Shown here: positions 1 through 12,429 of the stretch, piece after piece
Layout of the letters: each line of letters begins with the position of its first letter
Numbering within the stretch: the stretch's first letter is position 1
Assembly (NCBI GenBank): GCA_039602395.1
Contig: JBCNJP010000007.1
Location: 108,069,377-108,133,376, forward strand
Length of the DNA: 64,000 nt
Origin: Deinandra increscens subsp. villosa
Taxonomy: Eukaryota > Streptophyta > Magnoliopsida > Asterales > Asteraceae
Direction of reading: 5' to 3'
Made by a program: the position numbers and the translations under genes
Notes under the pieces: generated by a model
Seen by the model: only the letters and a program-made list of their open reading frames with translations
The model's database searches: none
What the model was told of the DNA's origin: nothing

Positions 1-1676
1 TCACACTTGAGCAATGCCAAAGATGTGGCATCTTGTAATTGTGTCTCCAAGAAATGGAAAGACTCAATGCCTTACATTAAGAGCCTTTACTTCCCCCGTA
101 GCATCTTCGACCACCTTTTGCATGGTGAAACTCCTGATAGCATTGTGATGAAGACACTCTCATCAATTTCTCGACTAGAAGAGCTTGTAGTTTACTGCCG
201 GTTTACTAGCACTGGACTCGCTTCATGGCTATTACTCGTGGGACCTTCTTTAACAAAACTTGAACTTCGTATGGACGATCTTGTGGACCAAAATGTTCCA
301 ATCAACAGCCCTTCTAAACTTGAATGCATTCAGTATGCAAGAAACCTGGAGTCATTAAGACTTTGGGCTGTGTCAATGGTCCGTGCCCCGAAATGGGATG
401 TGTTTCAAAAGCTAAAGAATCTTGAAATTGTTGGAGCAAAATTGGAGGATTCAGCGTTGACCGAGGCTCTTCGGTCAACTCCTAACCTTACCCATCTTGT
501 ACTTCTTGGGTGTGAGGGTTTGAGGAATGTTTTGATTGAGCTTTGTGAGCTTAAACACGCTAAACTTGATTTTTATGGATCGAGCTCACTCACACTAAAG
601 GCTCCAAAGATTGAATATCTTGAGGTTCAAGGGTGTGGCTGGATTAGAGTTCGAGAGACCAACTACTTAAAGAATCTTTCCATTGCTAATAATGCTGGTA
701 AATATTTAAGATTAGCCGTATTTTTGAATCCTAATTTAATGTTTATTGTATGTAAGGTTCGCCTTCATCTCACTTTTCACTCCCTACTTTTTTGAGTGGG
801 ATTTTGCTGGGTATGTTCATCTTTTTTTGGGGTGATTGGATGTGTGTTTAAACAGAAGTTACATCCAAACATTCTATAAAGCAACAAGTTATATTGTTTT
901 TATTTTTCAAGTAGCAATACAGATTTCGAAGAACACATCCAAGCACCCTATAATTCCAACTTATTTATGGCAATATGTCAAAATATGATTGTGGATCTTA
1001 TTTGCTTGTAGGGAGAGTTCACATGGTGGACTTTGGTAAGCTCATGGTGCTTGAATCATTATCCATTAGAGGTGTGCAATGGTGTTGGGATGCAATAAGC
1101 AAAATGCTTGAATTTGCGAGTGAAGTTAAGCATCTTTATATGAAAATCGAATTCACTGGAGATTTTGAAGCCCTTCTCCCCTTCCCAGAAATCAATTTTG
1201 TTGACTTTTTCAGAAGTCATCCCAAGCTCAAATCTTTCAATATCCATGGTGCAATGTTTGCAGCTCTATGCCATAAGAACAGTCTAAAGAATGTAAGTCT
1301 TATTAGTTATTACTGCTTATCATCTGGTTATTTACTATCTCAAAATAATAATCAAAAGTGGCATAATTAAAGCTCACTCATAAATACTTGCTAAAACAAG
1401 AATCTTGATTCTATGTTGTGGGTCTGGTTTTTTTTCCAGGTGGATTCAAGTTTTGAGATTCCGTGTCTTGAAGAGGTTGTGGTCACTGTGAGATCACCGT
1501 TGAATGCTGAACAGAAAATGAGCACTCTTGAGTCACTGGTAAAGTTTGGGAAGAAATTAAAGAAGATGAAGATCAAGATTCTTCAAATGAAAAGTGGGCA
1601 TTGCAGTGCAGATGATTTTTTTGAGGAGATATGCAAGTTTAGATTCATGAATCACAAGTTAGTCTCAATAGAATAA
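1..1676 (+). CDS. F-box/LRR-repeat protein (5' end outside window)
   Basis: Substrate adaptor of an SCF ubiquitin ligase, inferred from family. Exons read from the sequence are <1-697, 1012-1292 and 1440-1676, all with GT-AG junctions and matching phase; about 404 residues are visible. The window opens inside the F-box (motif CNCVSKKWKD near residue 13), so roughly 15-20 N-terminal residues and the start codon are missing. The rest is leucine-rich: irregular LxxLxLxxC repeats through exon 1, SLSIRGVQWCWDAI in exon 2 and LEEVVVTVRSPLNAEQK in exon 3, ending ...HKLVSIE-stop. From memory the order and the C-terminal block match the Arabidopsis At1g10780 type of F-box/LRR protein; this was not checked. 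No internal stops, so it is probably functional. Intron 1 is 314 bp, intron 2 is 147 bp. Confidence 0.85.
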
Positions 1677-3246
1677 GATTAGGATCCATGCTTTTTATTC
1701 AATTCATTTCATAATTGGATCTTATTGGTTTTTGTATCCTCAGGTTCATCTATTTTGTTCCGAATTTGTCTGTTCTACAGTATGGTACTTTTGGCCCGTT
1801 GGGTAACATGTCAAAACCTATAAAATTTGAAAATTTTCGTCATCTACGAACTTCTTTAAATTGCAAATAATCCATTTACTATACGTTCATGACTAACGGA
1901 CCGTATGGTTTGCTGATTTTGTGAGTTTTATAGAATTGGAATCTGATAAATTATGTCACTCGTTTACGATAAGTCCATACTAATTTTTTATAATTGTTTT
2001 TGTCACTCGAATATATTAAAAACTTCTTTATAATTGTTTTTGTCACTCGAATATATTAAAAACTCAATTCTTTAGATAAATTCGATTTCTTTTTAAGAAA
2101 TTCGAATGTCAAATTCAATTTCTTGAAATTCCAAGTTTCCTTAAAAATTTCTATGAATCAAATGCATCGTAATTTCTTACGATGTTCGATTCAATGACAC
2201 GACTCTAGGTCTATAGATTTAAGTTCTATTTGATGTGACTGTTGGACATCATTTCTAACCCTGTTCAAATGCCGTTGAAGTTTGGGGCCATAAGGTGAAA
2301 AGTTAGTTAAATTGGGTTCAATTTCCTAATTGTAATATAATTAGTATGAAATGTCAATATTGGACATTTGGACGTAATTTCTATCCCGATTCACAAACCG
2401 GTGAAGTTGAGGTAATTAAATTGACAAGTTAGTCAAGCTGGGTTCAGGTTTCCTAATTCTATGATAATTAGAATGGATTCTCTTGTTGACTAGGTTATGG
2501 TTGGTATATATAACCAAGTTATAGTGTTATACTTTACTATGAATCTTTCATTCTTTTTTAATCACTTTTGAGTTATTTGCCGATTAATCATCTTGAGAGT
2601 TATTCACTTTATATTTTTTTACGATTTTAGATTTATGGGACTTGAGTAACTTGCCTTTATATCTTTATGTTTACCTGAGCTTGTGTCAATATTGAACACA
2701 AAGGTTTTTCGAGGACACAAACAAATCAAATCGAATTCAGTTGTTTATAAGCTACTCAAGATTGAGTATTGGTCCATTTTATCCTTTTAATGTTTTTTGA
2801 ACGTTTATTGGTCCATCTTATCCCATAAACTTTTTTGGAATGTTCAACCAAAGACTATTTACACCGGATCGAGTATCGGCTTATCTTATCTCATTATTTT
2901 TTTTAAACGTTCAACCAAAGACTATTTACAGCAGTTGAACTTATTCTTAGGGAAAATATATTCATAAGCGGTCGGATGAAAAACCTGTTAGGCTCAGGAA
3001 TCAAACTCATGACATTCCAGTCCTAGTCTTCCCCTCATCATTAATACATATATAGCCAAATGATCGATGGTCAAATTATCCCATTAATCAAACCAAGTGA
3101 TCATAGATTAAAAGAGACCTTAGTTTAAAAAATTAACTCTCGAATATAAAATAAAACAATTAAAAATCTCCATACAATTAACCTTCAAAAAAGTCTTTAC
3201 TCAACCAAACCTCTATTAATAAAAAACATAGAGACAGCCATCAGCC
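1677..3246. other. Intergenic, short tandem duplications
   Basis: No gene seen. A 40-bp unit is duplicated at 1987-2062. Two related blocks of about 110-120 bp lie at 2238-2345 and 2346-2470 (shared ttggacat..., cc(g/t)gttga agtt and gggttcaa/gg-tttcctaatt segments). Around 2755-2945 a phrase containing ttcaaccaaagactattta occurs twice. The right end must hold the promoter and 5' UTR of the FMO gene, but no convincing TATA box could be assigned. Confidence 0.5.
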
Positions 3247-6034
3247 ATGGCAAATTCCTTGAAGGTTGCCGTCATCGGTGCCGGAGTCGCCGGACTAACC
3301 GCGGCCCGCGAGCTCCAAACAGAATCCCACCAAGTCGTCGTGTTCGAAAAGTCACACCGACTCGGCGGAACCTGGGCGTACGATCCACGAACCGAGTCCG
3401 ATCCATTAGGAACCGACCCGAACCGAGATGTTGTTCATGGATCTCTCTACAACTCCTTGGCCACAAACCTTCCACGGCACCTCATGAGCTTCACGGATTT
3501 CAAATTCGATGAAAAAGTTTACGATGATCCCCGGATGTGCCCCGGACACGGAGAAGTTTTGAAGTTTTTGGAAGATTTTGCGGATCGTTTCAAACTCACT
3601 GAGTTGATTCGGTTGAATACTGTGGTGAGGCGAGTGGAGGTGGTGGTTGTTGACTCGGGTGTTACCAAGTTTGTGGTTGAGTCGGAGACGAGTGGGGTGA
3701 GTTCGGTGGAGATGTTCGACGCGGTGGTTGTTTGCAACGGTCATAATACACAACCCCGACTTCCAACCGATATTCCAGGTCAATGATTTACAAATCGACA
3801 AAAATATTTTAACAAGTTAGTTTCTCACGTTTCATTTTTTTTCAATTTTGGTCTCAATGTTAATAATTTTGGTCTTAATATTAATAGTTGTTTAAAAAGC
3901 CGTTAGACTGCCATCATGTGGTCCTCACATGAGATGTATTTTTGTCATTTCCGTTTGTTTTAACTCATACTATGTGAGGGCAGTCTAACGGCTCTTTAAA
4001 CGGTTGTTAACATTGTAACCAAAATTGAAAAGAAAATGAAATGTGAGATACTAAATTGAGATTTTCAAAAAGTTTAGACAAATATTATTAAAATGTGCAA
4101 AAAGTTAGAGACTAAAAAAAAAACTTACTCACAAAAATATTTTAACAAGTTAGACAAAATAAGCTACCTGGGCTCAAACTCATTTATTAAACGGGCTCAA
4201 ACTAGGTATTCTTTCGTTTTTCTTCATTTCAATAAAATATATTTTATTTTTTAAATGCTTTGTATGTAGTTATTTGTAAATTGTAATACGAAACATTTAT
4301 TGAAAAATCAAATTTTTATGTTTGAGGGTCTATCAAAACAATTTTTTATTTTAATAGAAACATTTTAGAGAATATTTTTTTTTAAATAGAAAGGTTTTTA
4401 TCAATAAAAAAAATATGTGAAAAAAAAGAACAGAATCTTTCAGAAATAAAAAAAACTCGTTTTGATAAATATATTTCAAATTACCCATTTTGGTAATCAA
4501 GTTTTTCAATTTACAACTTATTAGAAAAAAACTCAATTATTAGCCGTTAAAAAAATCATCAGAAAAAAAAAACTCAATTATTAGCCGTTAAAAAAAAGTT
4601 AATTATTAATTATAAAGTGAATTAATTAAATGTATTTACATCAAATTTTCGACAAAATTTTCGCAGGTATCGAGACTTGGTCTAAAAAGCAAATGCATAG
4701 TCACAACTATCGTGAACCTGGATCATTTCGAGATCAGGTTAGTTATAAATCTGATCGCTTATCAAAATGATCATTATTTTCAGCTGAAATTTATACCTTT
4801 TTCAAAACAATTGTTAACTTAATAAGCCCTTTAATTGGTTGGTTCTGCATATGACCAGATTGTAGTTGTAATCGGAAGTGGACCAAGCGCAACAGACATA
4901 TCAAGAGAAATAGCAACGGTAGCGAAAGAAGTCCACGTGTCGTCAAGATCTCCACATGTTAAAGTCGCAAAATCCAATGAATTCAACAATATGTGGCAGC
5001 ACTCCAAGGTATAATGTATTAATCCCATAAAAACATCTGTAATGATTTAGCTGTTAAAAAAAATTATAAAATACTATTATATCTTCTTTAATAAAGATAA
5101 TTAGAACTACATTTTATAGGAACTATCTTATGATTATCTATTAATCTAAAATAAATACTAAAATTGATTTGGAATATTGCTTCTAATACTAATTAGGGAT
5201 AGAAAATGATCCATGATTTTGATAGATAAATTGTATTAAAGATGACACTGTAATATTTGAAGACGGATTCTCTCTTGATGCAGATATCATATGCCATTGC
5301 ACTGGGTAAGTCCATTTTTTTTACAAAATTTTCCTTCAACTTAATTTAAAAAGATCTTTTAGATCTTATGCATATGTGTTGCATTGATTTTAGGTACCAA
5401 TTGCATTTTCCATTTCTCAAAACAAATGGTATCATTAGCATCCAAGACAAACGTATCGGACCTCTTTACAAACATGTTTTCCCTCCTCAACTTGCTCCAA
5501 ATCTCTCCTTTGTAGGAATCCCAGAAGAGGTAACTTTTTTCATCATCTTCAATTCTCCTTCTTCGTTCAAATTCATATATATAACCGATTACCCAACCGG
5601 TTTTTTGTAATTATAGAGCTTTACATTCCCGATAATCGAGTGTCAATCAAGATGGATAGCCCAGACATTATCACACAAGGTTTTTTTGCCATCAGAAAAT
5701 GAAATGCTGCTTGACATTGAACGATATTACGAAGAACTGAACGAGAAAGGGGTTCCCGAACATCGCACTCATTATATCGGATTCCAGGTTTTATAATTAA
5801 TCTGTTTTTGTACCTACTGTTTTGAAAACCGACGATTATATTTATAAAAACAATAACGTGTTCGTTTTCTAATGGCAGACTAGCTACATAGATTGGATGT
5901 TTGATCAAACTGGAATGGCCCTGGAGAAGAGTTTGAAAGACATGTTTGAATACTTCAACCATTGTTTAGTGAGTGCTGGAGTTGATGGGTATGTGGAAGC
6001 ATTCTCCCGTAAATACGGGTCGGGTTCATGTTAG
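3247..6034 (+). CDS. Flavin-containing monooxygenase, FMO GS-OX-like
   Basis: FAD- and NADPH-dependent oxygenase of soft nucleophiles (S or N); the GS-OX branch S-oxygenates methylthioalkyl glucosinolates in Brassicales, so the substrate here is unknown. Exons: 3247-3778, 4667-4737, 4859-5008, 5226-5305, 5394-5529, 5617-5787, 5879-6034; all phases fit and give 431 residues, slightly shorter than the usual ~450-460. Visible motifs: FAD-binding GAGVAG at 11-16, FMO signature ending in HSHNY at 188-192, NADPH-binding GSGPSA at 207-212, and the conserved CTGY at 276-279. The glycine of the F/WxGxxxH signature is lysine (residue 184). The start is the first ATG, in a good plant context (gccATGGc). 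Intron 1 (888 bp) carries an inverted-repeat element. The gene converges on the VAP27 gene. Confidence 0.9.
3817..4055. mobile_element. Foldback (long inverted repeat) element in FMO intron 1
   Basis: Two arms face each other around a centre near 3935. The left arm runs ttagtttctcacgtttc... then gccgttagactgcc; the right arm runs ggcagtctaacggc... then gaaatgtgagatactaa. The direct repeat caaaaatattttaacaag lies outside both ends (3799-3816 and 4132-4149), which suggests insertion with some decay of one end or duplication of the flank. It has no coding capacity. It resembles a MULE- or foldback-type MITE; the superfamily is unassigned. Confidence 0.6.
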
Positions 6035-6555
6035 ATATCAGGTTAGGTTCGGGTCAGAACATGTCGATTTAAGTGAATAAAACTATCATTTTATGTTTCA
6101 GGTGTTTTTATTAATAAATTTGTCACAAAAGGAAAACATCAACAAATTATGCATTAACTAATAGATAAGTAGGGAATAAGAAACATGAATGAAACAGCCG
6201 ACCATCAAAATGATCTGTGCAAAAATGTTACTTTGATGCCATAAAAATGAAATGAAGAAAACTACCAACAAATTAAAAAAAGAAACATGACAATTAAGTC
6301 GAAAGATCATCATCCTGATCAAGTCATTGCTTGTTCTGCAAGTATTTGACTCGCACTGTTCCAGATACAAAACCATCTTAAACTGAAAAGTATGTTAGAT
6401 AAACCAAGCCCAAACTCAAAATATAAGACTGTACTCAACCAATTGTTACACTTACAACAAGACAAAATAAACACGGGTTCAATCGTCTTTTAGGAAATTC
6501 ATGAGAATCTGCATCGATAACGAATGGCAAATCCAGACACGTGCTGTTGCTGCTG
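6035..6555. other. 3' flanks of convergent FMO and VAP27 genes
   Basis: 521 bp between two stop codons on opposite strands. It must hold both 3' UTRs and polyadenylation regions. No further gene or repeat recognised. Confidence 0.5.
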
Positions 6556-9500
6556 CTACTTGATGAGGTATCCAATCACAAAACTTATTAGACCAATCAG
6601 CATCAGAAATAACATCGAATAACCACCACGGGTTTTCACAGCTTCTTTTCTCAGTAGTTCCTATTCAATTGAAAGAGCAGAACAGAGTTTTTGAGTTTGC
6701 AGTCCATTACACAATGGCTCAAAAAAATTATAAAGCTTGTGTATACATTGTCATATCTGAACATATTTTTATTTTTTAATATAACATGCAGTAAGCAGTA
6801 TTAATAATATTTTTCTCTATTCCAATTGGGTCCAACCAATCCTAAGGGGTCAATCATTGGTAGGTCTAAGCCCAGATTGATGGTATCATCTACTGTCTAC
6901 ATAGTACATACCACAATTAAACATAGCTTATAGAGATGACAAATGAGCCGGTCAAATGAGTTGGGTAACGGGTATATCTTAAATGCAGGTCAAAACAGGT
7001 TGGTTCTATGTAGGACAACTTGAGAACACTTCTGTTTCGAATTATTAGACATAAACAGTGTGCTAGTTATGAATTATGATTACAGAAACCATATAATAAC
7101 ACAAGAATAGATTCGGGAGGTTTCTGTGTGTAATACTCTTCGACACATTACCTTTTTAGTTAAATCGTTTAGCTTAACTAAGTTGACTGGCTAAAAGATA
7201 AAACATAATCCATTTAAAGCAAACGGGTTGAAATTACTTCCTCAAAAAAATTATATGCATTGTTTTATGCCGAAGTTATTACATAACATTAAACATTATT
7301 TTGTTGGCTTTTATCTAATATGAGGCCAATCTAAATGCACATAGTATCTGCATCCATGTAACCTGGACCAGATAATAACACATATAATAATCACATCCGC
7401 AAACTATATAAAAACATTTATAATAGTTAGAGTGAGCGGAATGGAAACGAAGCCTATGCCGTTTTGATGACTTGTACATTATGGATCATTTAAAAAGTAA
7501 AAGGTTAGGAGTGGGAGGGATGGTAGGGGAGTGTGCTGCAGGTGTTTCGGGAAAGGAAGAGGTAGAGGAAAAGATGTGGAGGAGAGAGTCTAGGGGTGGG
7601 AGGGATGGACTCCCTCCACATTTAGGGACAAAGATAAAAAACTATATGCTTGGTTAACCGAAGAGATCTAACATTGTGATATATCAGGTGCACTTTCAAA
7701 ACTTATGGCTCATAAAATCAAGATGCAAAAGAAATACCAGTTCCTGTTGGAGCTTCTGATTCAGTTTAAGAGCTGCCATCTTCTCATCTGTCAACTTCGA
7801 TATTAGAGACAAGGACTGCAACATAAGGATGAATTTGTTACAACATAATCCTTGTAGAATTGTGTTTAGGTACATAGATTATTAATAAGCATGCTCTGAC
7901 TGCAATCTTGAAACGTAAATGTACCCAAGTGTGGTGCAAGTGATGATTTATAACTGATAAGGATCAACTGATATCAGCAGTTATGTGTTAATGTAAACAT
8001 TATAAAATTAGGAACTAGAATAACATAATATGAATTCTACCTACTGCAAGCTATTATTGTTGCGACACTAATAAAGATTCATTTGTGGGAATATCATGCT
8101 TTTGGGGTTATTGCTTCTATCATGCACATGTATCTGGGGGATACGTTTCAAGCTAATAAGCTATGTTGTAAAAAAGAGGTGCATGAAATGTGGATATCAC
8201 AATTCAGAAAATTTAAAAGATCAAGGATACAACGATGCATTAATGTACGTGTGTAGGTGGTGTGTGCATACCCAAATCTAAAACATATGAATAAGATAAA
8301 ATAAACGAATTATTTCATTACTCATAGAATAAATATTTAGGATGAAATGAAATGAAAGCTTAAGTTTTTATTTACTTTTCATTGTTCAAATCATCCCAGA
8401 CTGCCAGACGATCGAAAAACATATAGATGAAAGAATAAACTATATTCACCTCTTTAGAGAGTTTCTCCCTGGACTCCCCAGATCGTATTGCCTAGCATTG
8501 ATACAGTCAAATAAGTGCTCATACTTATAGTCAAAAACTAATTTAGAGGGGAAAAATAAATAAACGATAAACGAGAAGCCACAAAAAATGCTTACAAAAT
8601 CAGGCCCTGCAGAACTCTGACTTCCATGTTCAGCCCTTGGGGAAGAACCTTCTTCAGATTCTTCTGGAACAGGTGAAGGAGGATTAGCAGGTATGTATAC
8701 AACCCTCAATTTGAACTCCTCAACAACCTTATTCTCCTCCTTGTTGAACTACAAAAACAAACTAAATTACATAGCCATAGATTGTTTTGAACTAAAGTTT
8801 AAAAACTTCGATGAAAAAATGAGTCACCATGTCAGCAGTTATGTCCTTAGTAGTTGCCCCGTTTGGTGCAACAACAGCCTGCAAGAGAAACTTGTCTTTG
8901 CACTGCATGTCAAGAGGTGCCTCTTTTTGTGCTTGCATTGTAACTAAAAAAAATCATAGTTTTCAATACTAATTTTGGATCAGATCCCAAAAACATAAAG
9001 AAAAATTTCATTATGAAAAAGTTTATGAAGAGTTCATACCTGTGACATTGCAAACAGAACTTGGTAAGACAACTCCGGTGTTTGGACGGACGCAATATTT
9101 CTTAGGGTTGGTTGTTTTAACCTTCAAACACATCAAGAAAAGCTAAGTGAAACTTTCGACAAAATCAATAAACCAGCCAATAAAGAAAGTTAAATAACAA
9201 TAAGGTACCTTGAATGCAATATATTGATCAGTCTTGTTGGTCAATTGAAAGGAACATGTGCTCTGCTTCTTCAATTCAACTACCATAAACAGATATGTCT
9301 TTAAAGTAAATGATAATATTTGACTATAATGTTAACATAATAACAGATTCTCATGGACCCAAATCGACGCTTCTCTATATTTTGTGACAGTTATCTATGG
9401 GCAAAAAGAATTTGTTCATAAAAGAAACAAGTTATTCAGCTCTTACTTCTTCAGAAATATATCTCTTCACCAGAATTCAAATTTCACAACTAAAATACCA

Positions 9501-10137
9501 AGAGCACGAATCTCAGTCTTAATGAACAAAAAGAATCATCTTTTGCTTATCAGCAACTCAGATTTCTCCAAGTTCTACCTTTTTTGAGCAAGACTTTTTA
9601 TTGGTAAAACTAGTTTGGTGACAAAAACAGAAAGCTAAGTAAGTCTATAGATCCATGAGGCTAGTTGGTTGAATCATATTCAAGTCAAGTCAAACAGCTA
9701 CATAATGTACAGAATCTGATAGAATGACAAGAATTTATTCAAATTCAACATCTTTTTCATTTATCAATCCGATTAGAAAGCTGTTAGTTTCATCATGCCG
9801 CATATCTAACTTCTAACCATGTTCATAGTTTCGTCTGCATCGAATTAAAACCAAACAACACACGCTCGATCAAAAACCCTAAATCGAATCAACAAACGAA
9901 TCTTAATTCTTAAATCACACTTCTATTCGGCTACCATGAAATCCCGCAAAGTGATCCAACTAAATCGCTTCAAACAAAGCATAATAGCACAATCCGCGAC
10001 ATGATTTAGGACTATATCGAACAAATCGAAAGTTCACAGTTCAAAATTAAGAAAAGGAACAGTAAAACGAAATCTTATAGCTTACATTGAAATTTGAGTT
10101 CAGAAGGATGAAGGTTGAGGAAATCTCCGGTGCTCAT
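6556..10137 (-). CDS. VAP27: VAP27-type vesicle-associated membrane protein
   Basis: Tail-anchored ER protein that bridges the ER to plasma membrane and actin and recruits FFAT-motif partners (family knowledge). Exons on the minus strand: 10137-10086, 9279-9209, 9121-9040, 8943-8828, 8748-8596, 8491-8450, 7815-7738, 6660-6556; all phases fit, giving 232 residues. Residues ~6-125 form the major sperm protein domain (FELKKQSTCS, LTNKTDQYIAFKVKTT NPKKY, VRPNTGVV, KDKFLLQ are recognisable). A low-complexity acidic linker follows (PSPVPEESEEGSSPR), then a predicted coiled coil at ~165-205, and a single hydrophobic C-terminal anchor at ~214-231 (LFLMLIGLISFVIGYLI) with lysine last. The start MSTGDFLNLHP is the family start. 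Exon 6 (14 codons) is the least conserved part and could be alternatively spliced. Confidence 0.92.
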
Positions 10138-10472
10138 GACTGTAAATTCACCAAATTGCAACCCAAAAACCTCAATTTTTGATGAATTTTGCGGAGAATT
10201 AGCGAGGGGATCGGTTAGGGTTCTTAATTGACGTATTAATTTGAACAACTGGTGGACTGGTACAGCTGATTGACGAAAGTACGAAATTGACCCCGGCGCT
10301 GCGGGCTTTCAACGCGGAGGGTACAGGTAGTTTGTATAACAAAGAAGGGTAATATGGGACAATTAAAAAAAGTTCCAATTTTACCAAAACATAAGCTTTA
10401 CTTCTTATAAGCCCGCATTAATGCATTATTGACAGTTTTGCACTACAGTAACTAAGCGAAAATTTACTAAAT
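10138..10472. other. Upstream region of VAP27 gene
   Basis: Presumed 5' UTR and promoter of the minus-strand VAP27 gene. A GC-richer patch lies at 10285-10325. No core promoter element could be fixed by eye. A telo-box-like aaaccctaaa sits inside intron 1 at 9874-9883. Confidence 0.35.
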
Positions 10473-11591
10473 GAGTAAAGTACATCGGAAGTTTTTAAAG
10501 TTTGTCAAAATCTCACCCTGAGTCCTTGAACTATTGAAAGTGCACCGGAGGTCCTAAAACACAAACTTTTGTCTCACCTGGAGTCCCTGGGTCTAACGGC
10601 CGTTAGAATTTTTAGTTAAGTTAGTATGAAATGACGTTTATACCCTCTTTAATAAATTAAAATAAAAAATAAAAAAAATAAAAAAACATAAGGTAGATCC
10701 TCGTCCCCCTCATCTTCTCTTTTCCGGCCACACCATTCCCCCTCGTCTTCCATTTTTCCGGCCGGATCCTCGTCTTCCTCCTCCACACGTGTTCAAGTAA
10801 CCTGTTTGTTGTGATGTCGATTCCGACCACCATCGTCATCAATCTCAGAGACCCCGTCACCGTCGTTCATCTTCTCCGGCGCAGTACTCTCGGCCGCGCT
10901 GCCAGGCGTGGGTCGTTCATCCTCTCCGGCGTCGTACTCTCGGCCGCGCCAAAAATCGCCACCACCGAGAGAGACAATGGCTAAACATTACCACACCAAC
11001 TACCTCACATATCTGGTCCATAAACGAAATAAAATCGGGAGGTCAGGGAAGGATACGAGCAAGAAATGGAAGAGAAAAGGCACCAAACAAACCTGGACCA
11101 TTTCCTCGTTGTCGCTACACCGCCGAGGACGCCACCGCGATTGCCGGAAAGGGCGGCTGTCGCTGCGCCTGCTGTCGGTCTATCACCCGAATGAGCCAAA
11201 ATCGCGAGCTGCAGGAAGAGAATAACGATAGGCGAACCAGAAATAAGGAGAGGGAGCGATGGGGGGTTGGTTGACGTCGTCTTCTTCATCGGAGGCGATG
11301 GAGGTCGCCGGATTTGAGAACTGGGAGATTTTGGGGTTTAAAATGAGGAGGCCGGCCAGAGAATTCATGTTTTTATTTTTTTTATTTTTTTTATTTTTAT
11401 TTTTTAAATTATTAAAGAGGGTATAAACGTCATTTCATACTAACTTAACTAAAAATTCTAACGGCCGTTAGACCCAGGGACTCCAGGTGAGACGAAAGTT
11501 TGTGTTTTAGGACCTCCGGTGCACTTTCAATAGTTCAAGGACTCAGGGTGAAATTTTGGCAAACTTTAAGGACTTCCTGTGCACTTTACTC
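10473..11591. mobile_element. Non-autonomous Mutator-like element (Pack-MULE-like)
   Basis: Long terminal inverted repeats of about 185 bp (10473-~10660 and ~11405-11591) begin gagtaaagt and share taacggccgttag, acgtttataccctctttaata and ctggagtccctgg; they differ at only a few positions. The perfect 9-bp direct repeat ttactaaat flanks the element (10464-10472 and 11592-11600), the hallmark of Mutator transposition. No transposase is present. The interior (~10690-11350) is much more GC-rich than the surroundings and has open frames on both strands (10908-11225 plus, 11289-11005 minus). It may be captured gene sequence, but I recognise no protein. Confidence 0.9.
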
Positions 11592-11600
11592 TTACTAAAT

Positions 11601-12022
11601 TATTCCGTTTATTGTTCGTTGAAAAGTTTGTTTTTTTATTTAATTTTTTATGTTCATTCGTTTAATATATAAATAAACATAAAAATGAAATTTAATTTAT
11701 TTATTTAAATGGAAAAACACGAACATAGATTGTGTTCGTTCAATTACGTACGCTAATATGTCCCTTTACAAGTGGGTCGACTCGGGCTTCGGGGCGGATC
11801 CCGACCCATTTGCAAAACCTGTTAAGAATACATTAGCGATATTTGGGGCTGGTAATTGGCCGTGTGGAAATCAATACATAGGAGATAACGGATATTGAGG
11901 CTCAAGAGGTACCATTGCAAAGCCAAAGAAAACAAAGATGTCTTTTTTGAACACCAACATTTGAAAAAAGCACCAATATTCTTTCCAACTCTTTGCACCA
12001 TAAAATGTCAAGCTTTTCACCT
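11601..12022. other. Intergenic
   Basis: AT-rich stretch, then moderate-GC sequence around 11760-11900. No gene or repeat recognised. Confidence 0.3.
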
Positions 12023-12030
12023 GTAAGTAC

Positions 12031-12421
12031 TAGAGGTGAACATCTTAACCGGTTACACGACCGGTTACGCAAAAAAAAAAACCGAACCTGGTTAGAAAAA
12101 AATCCGGTTACAAATGAAACCGGTTAGGTTAGAACCCGGCCCGACGGTTACAATCCGGTTCCACCTCCTTGCTCATGAACCGGTTACAAAACCGGTTATT
12201 TTCTAACCGATTATGAAAAAAACCGGTAAAAACCGATGAAAAACCGGTTAACCGGTCTCTAACCGGTCACACCGGTTACAAACCAATTACACATATTTTC
12301 TGAAAAACCGGTTCCTAACCTAACCGGTTTCTAGCATAACCGGTTTGACTAGTCAACGGTTCCAACCGAAACCGGTTTCTAACCGTAACCGGTTAGAAAA
12401 AAACCGGTTTGTGCACCTCTA
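12031..12421. mobile_element. hAT-type MITE rich in AACCGGTT, with perfect 8-bp target duplication
   Basis: Ends are tagaggtgaaca... and ...tgtgcacctcta, imperfect inverted repeats. The exact 8-bp repeat gtaagtac stands on both sides (12023-12030 and 12422-12429), as expected of hAT transposition. The 391-bp interior is non-coding and packed with the palindrome aaccggtt and variants in both orientations. Related copies lie at 33331-33713 and 55625-55921. Confidence 0.9.
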
Positions 12422-12429
12422 GTAAGTAC

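Noticed and set aside
10908..11289. Open frames on both strands inside the MULE
   Set aside because: No recognisable protein, no start context, and the interior is likely captured or low-complexity GC-rich DNA; described with the element.
12031..12421. AACCGGTT clusters as satellite DNA
   Set aside because: The motifs have no fixed period and lie within inverted ends with an 8-bp target duplication, so a MITE explains them.
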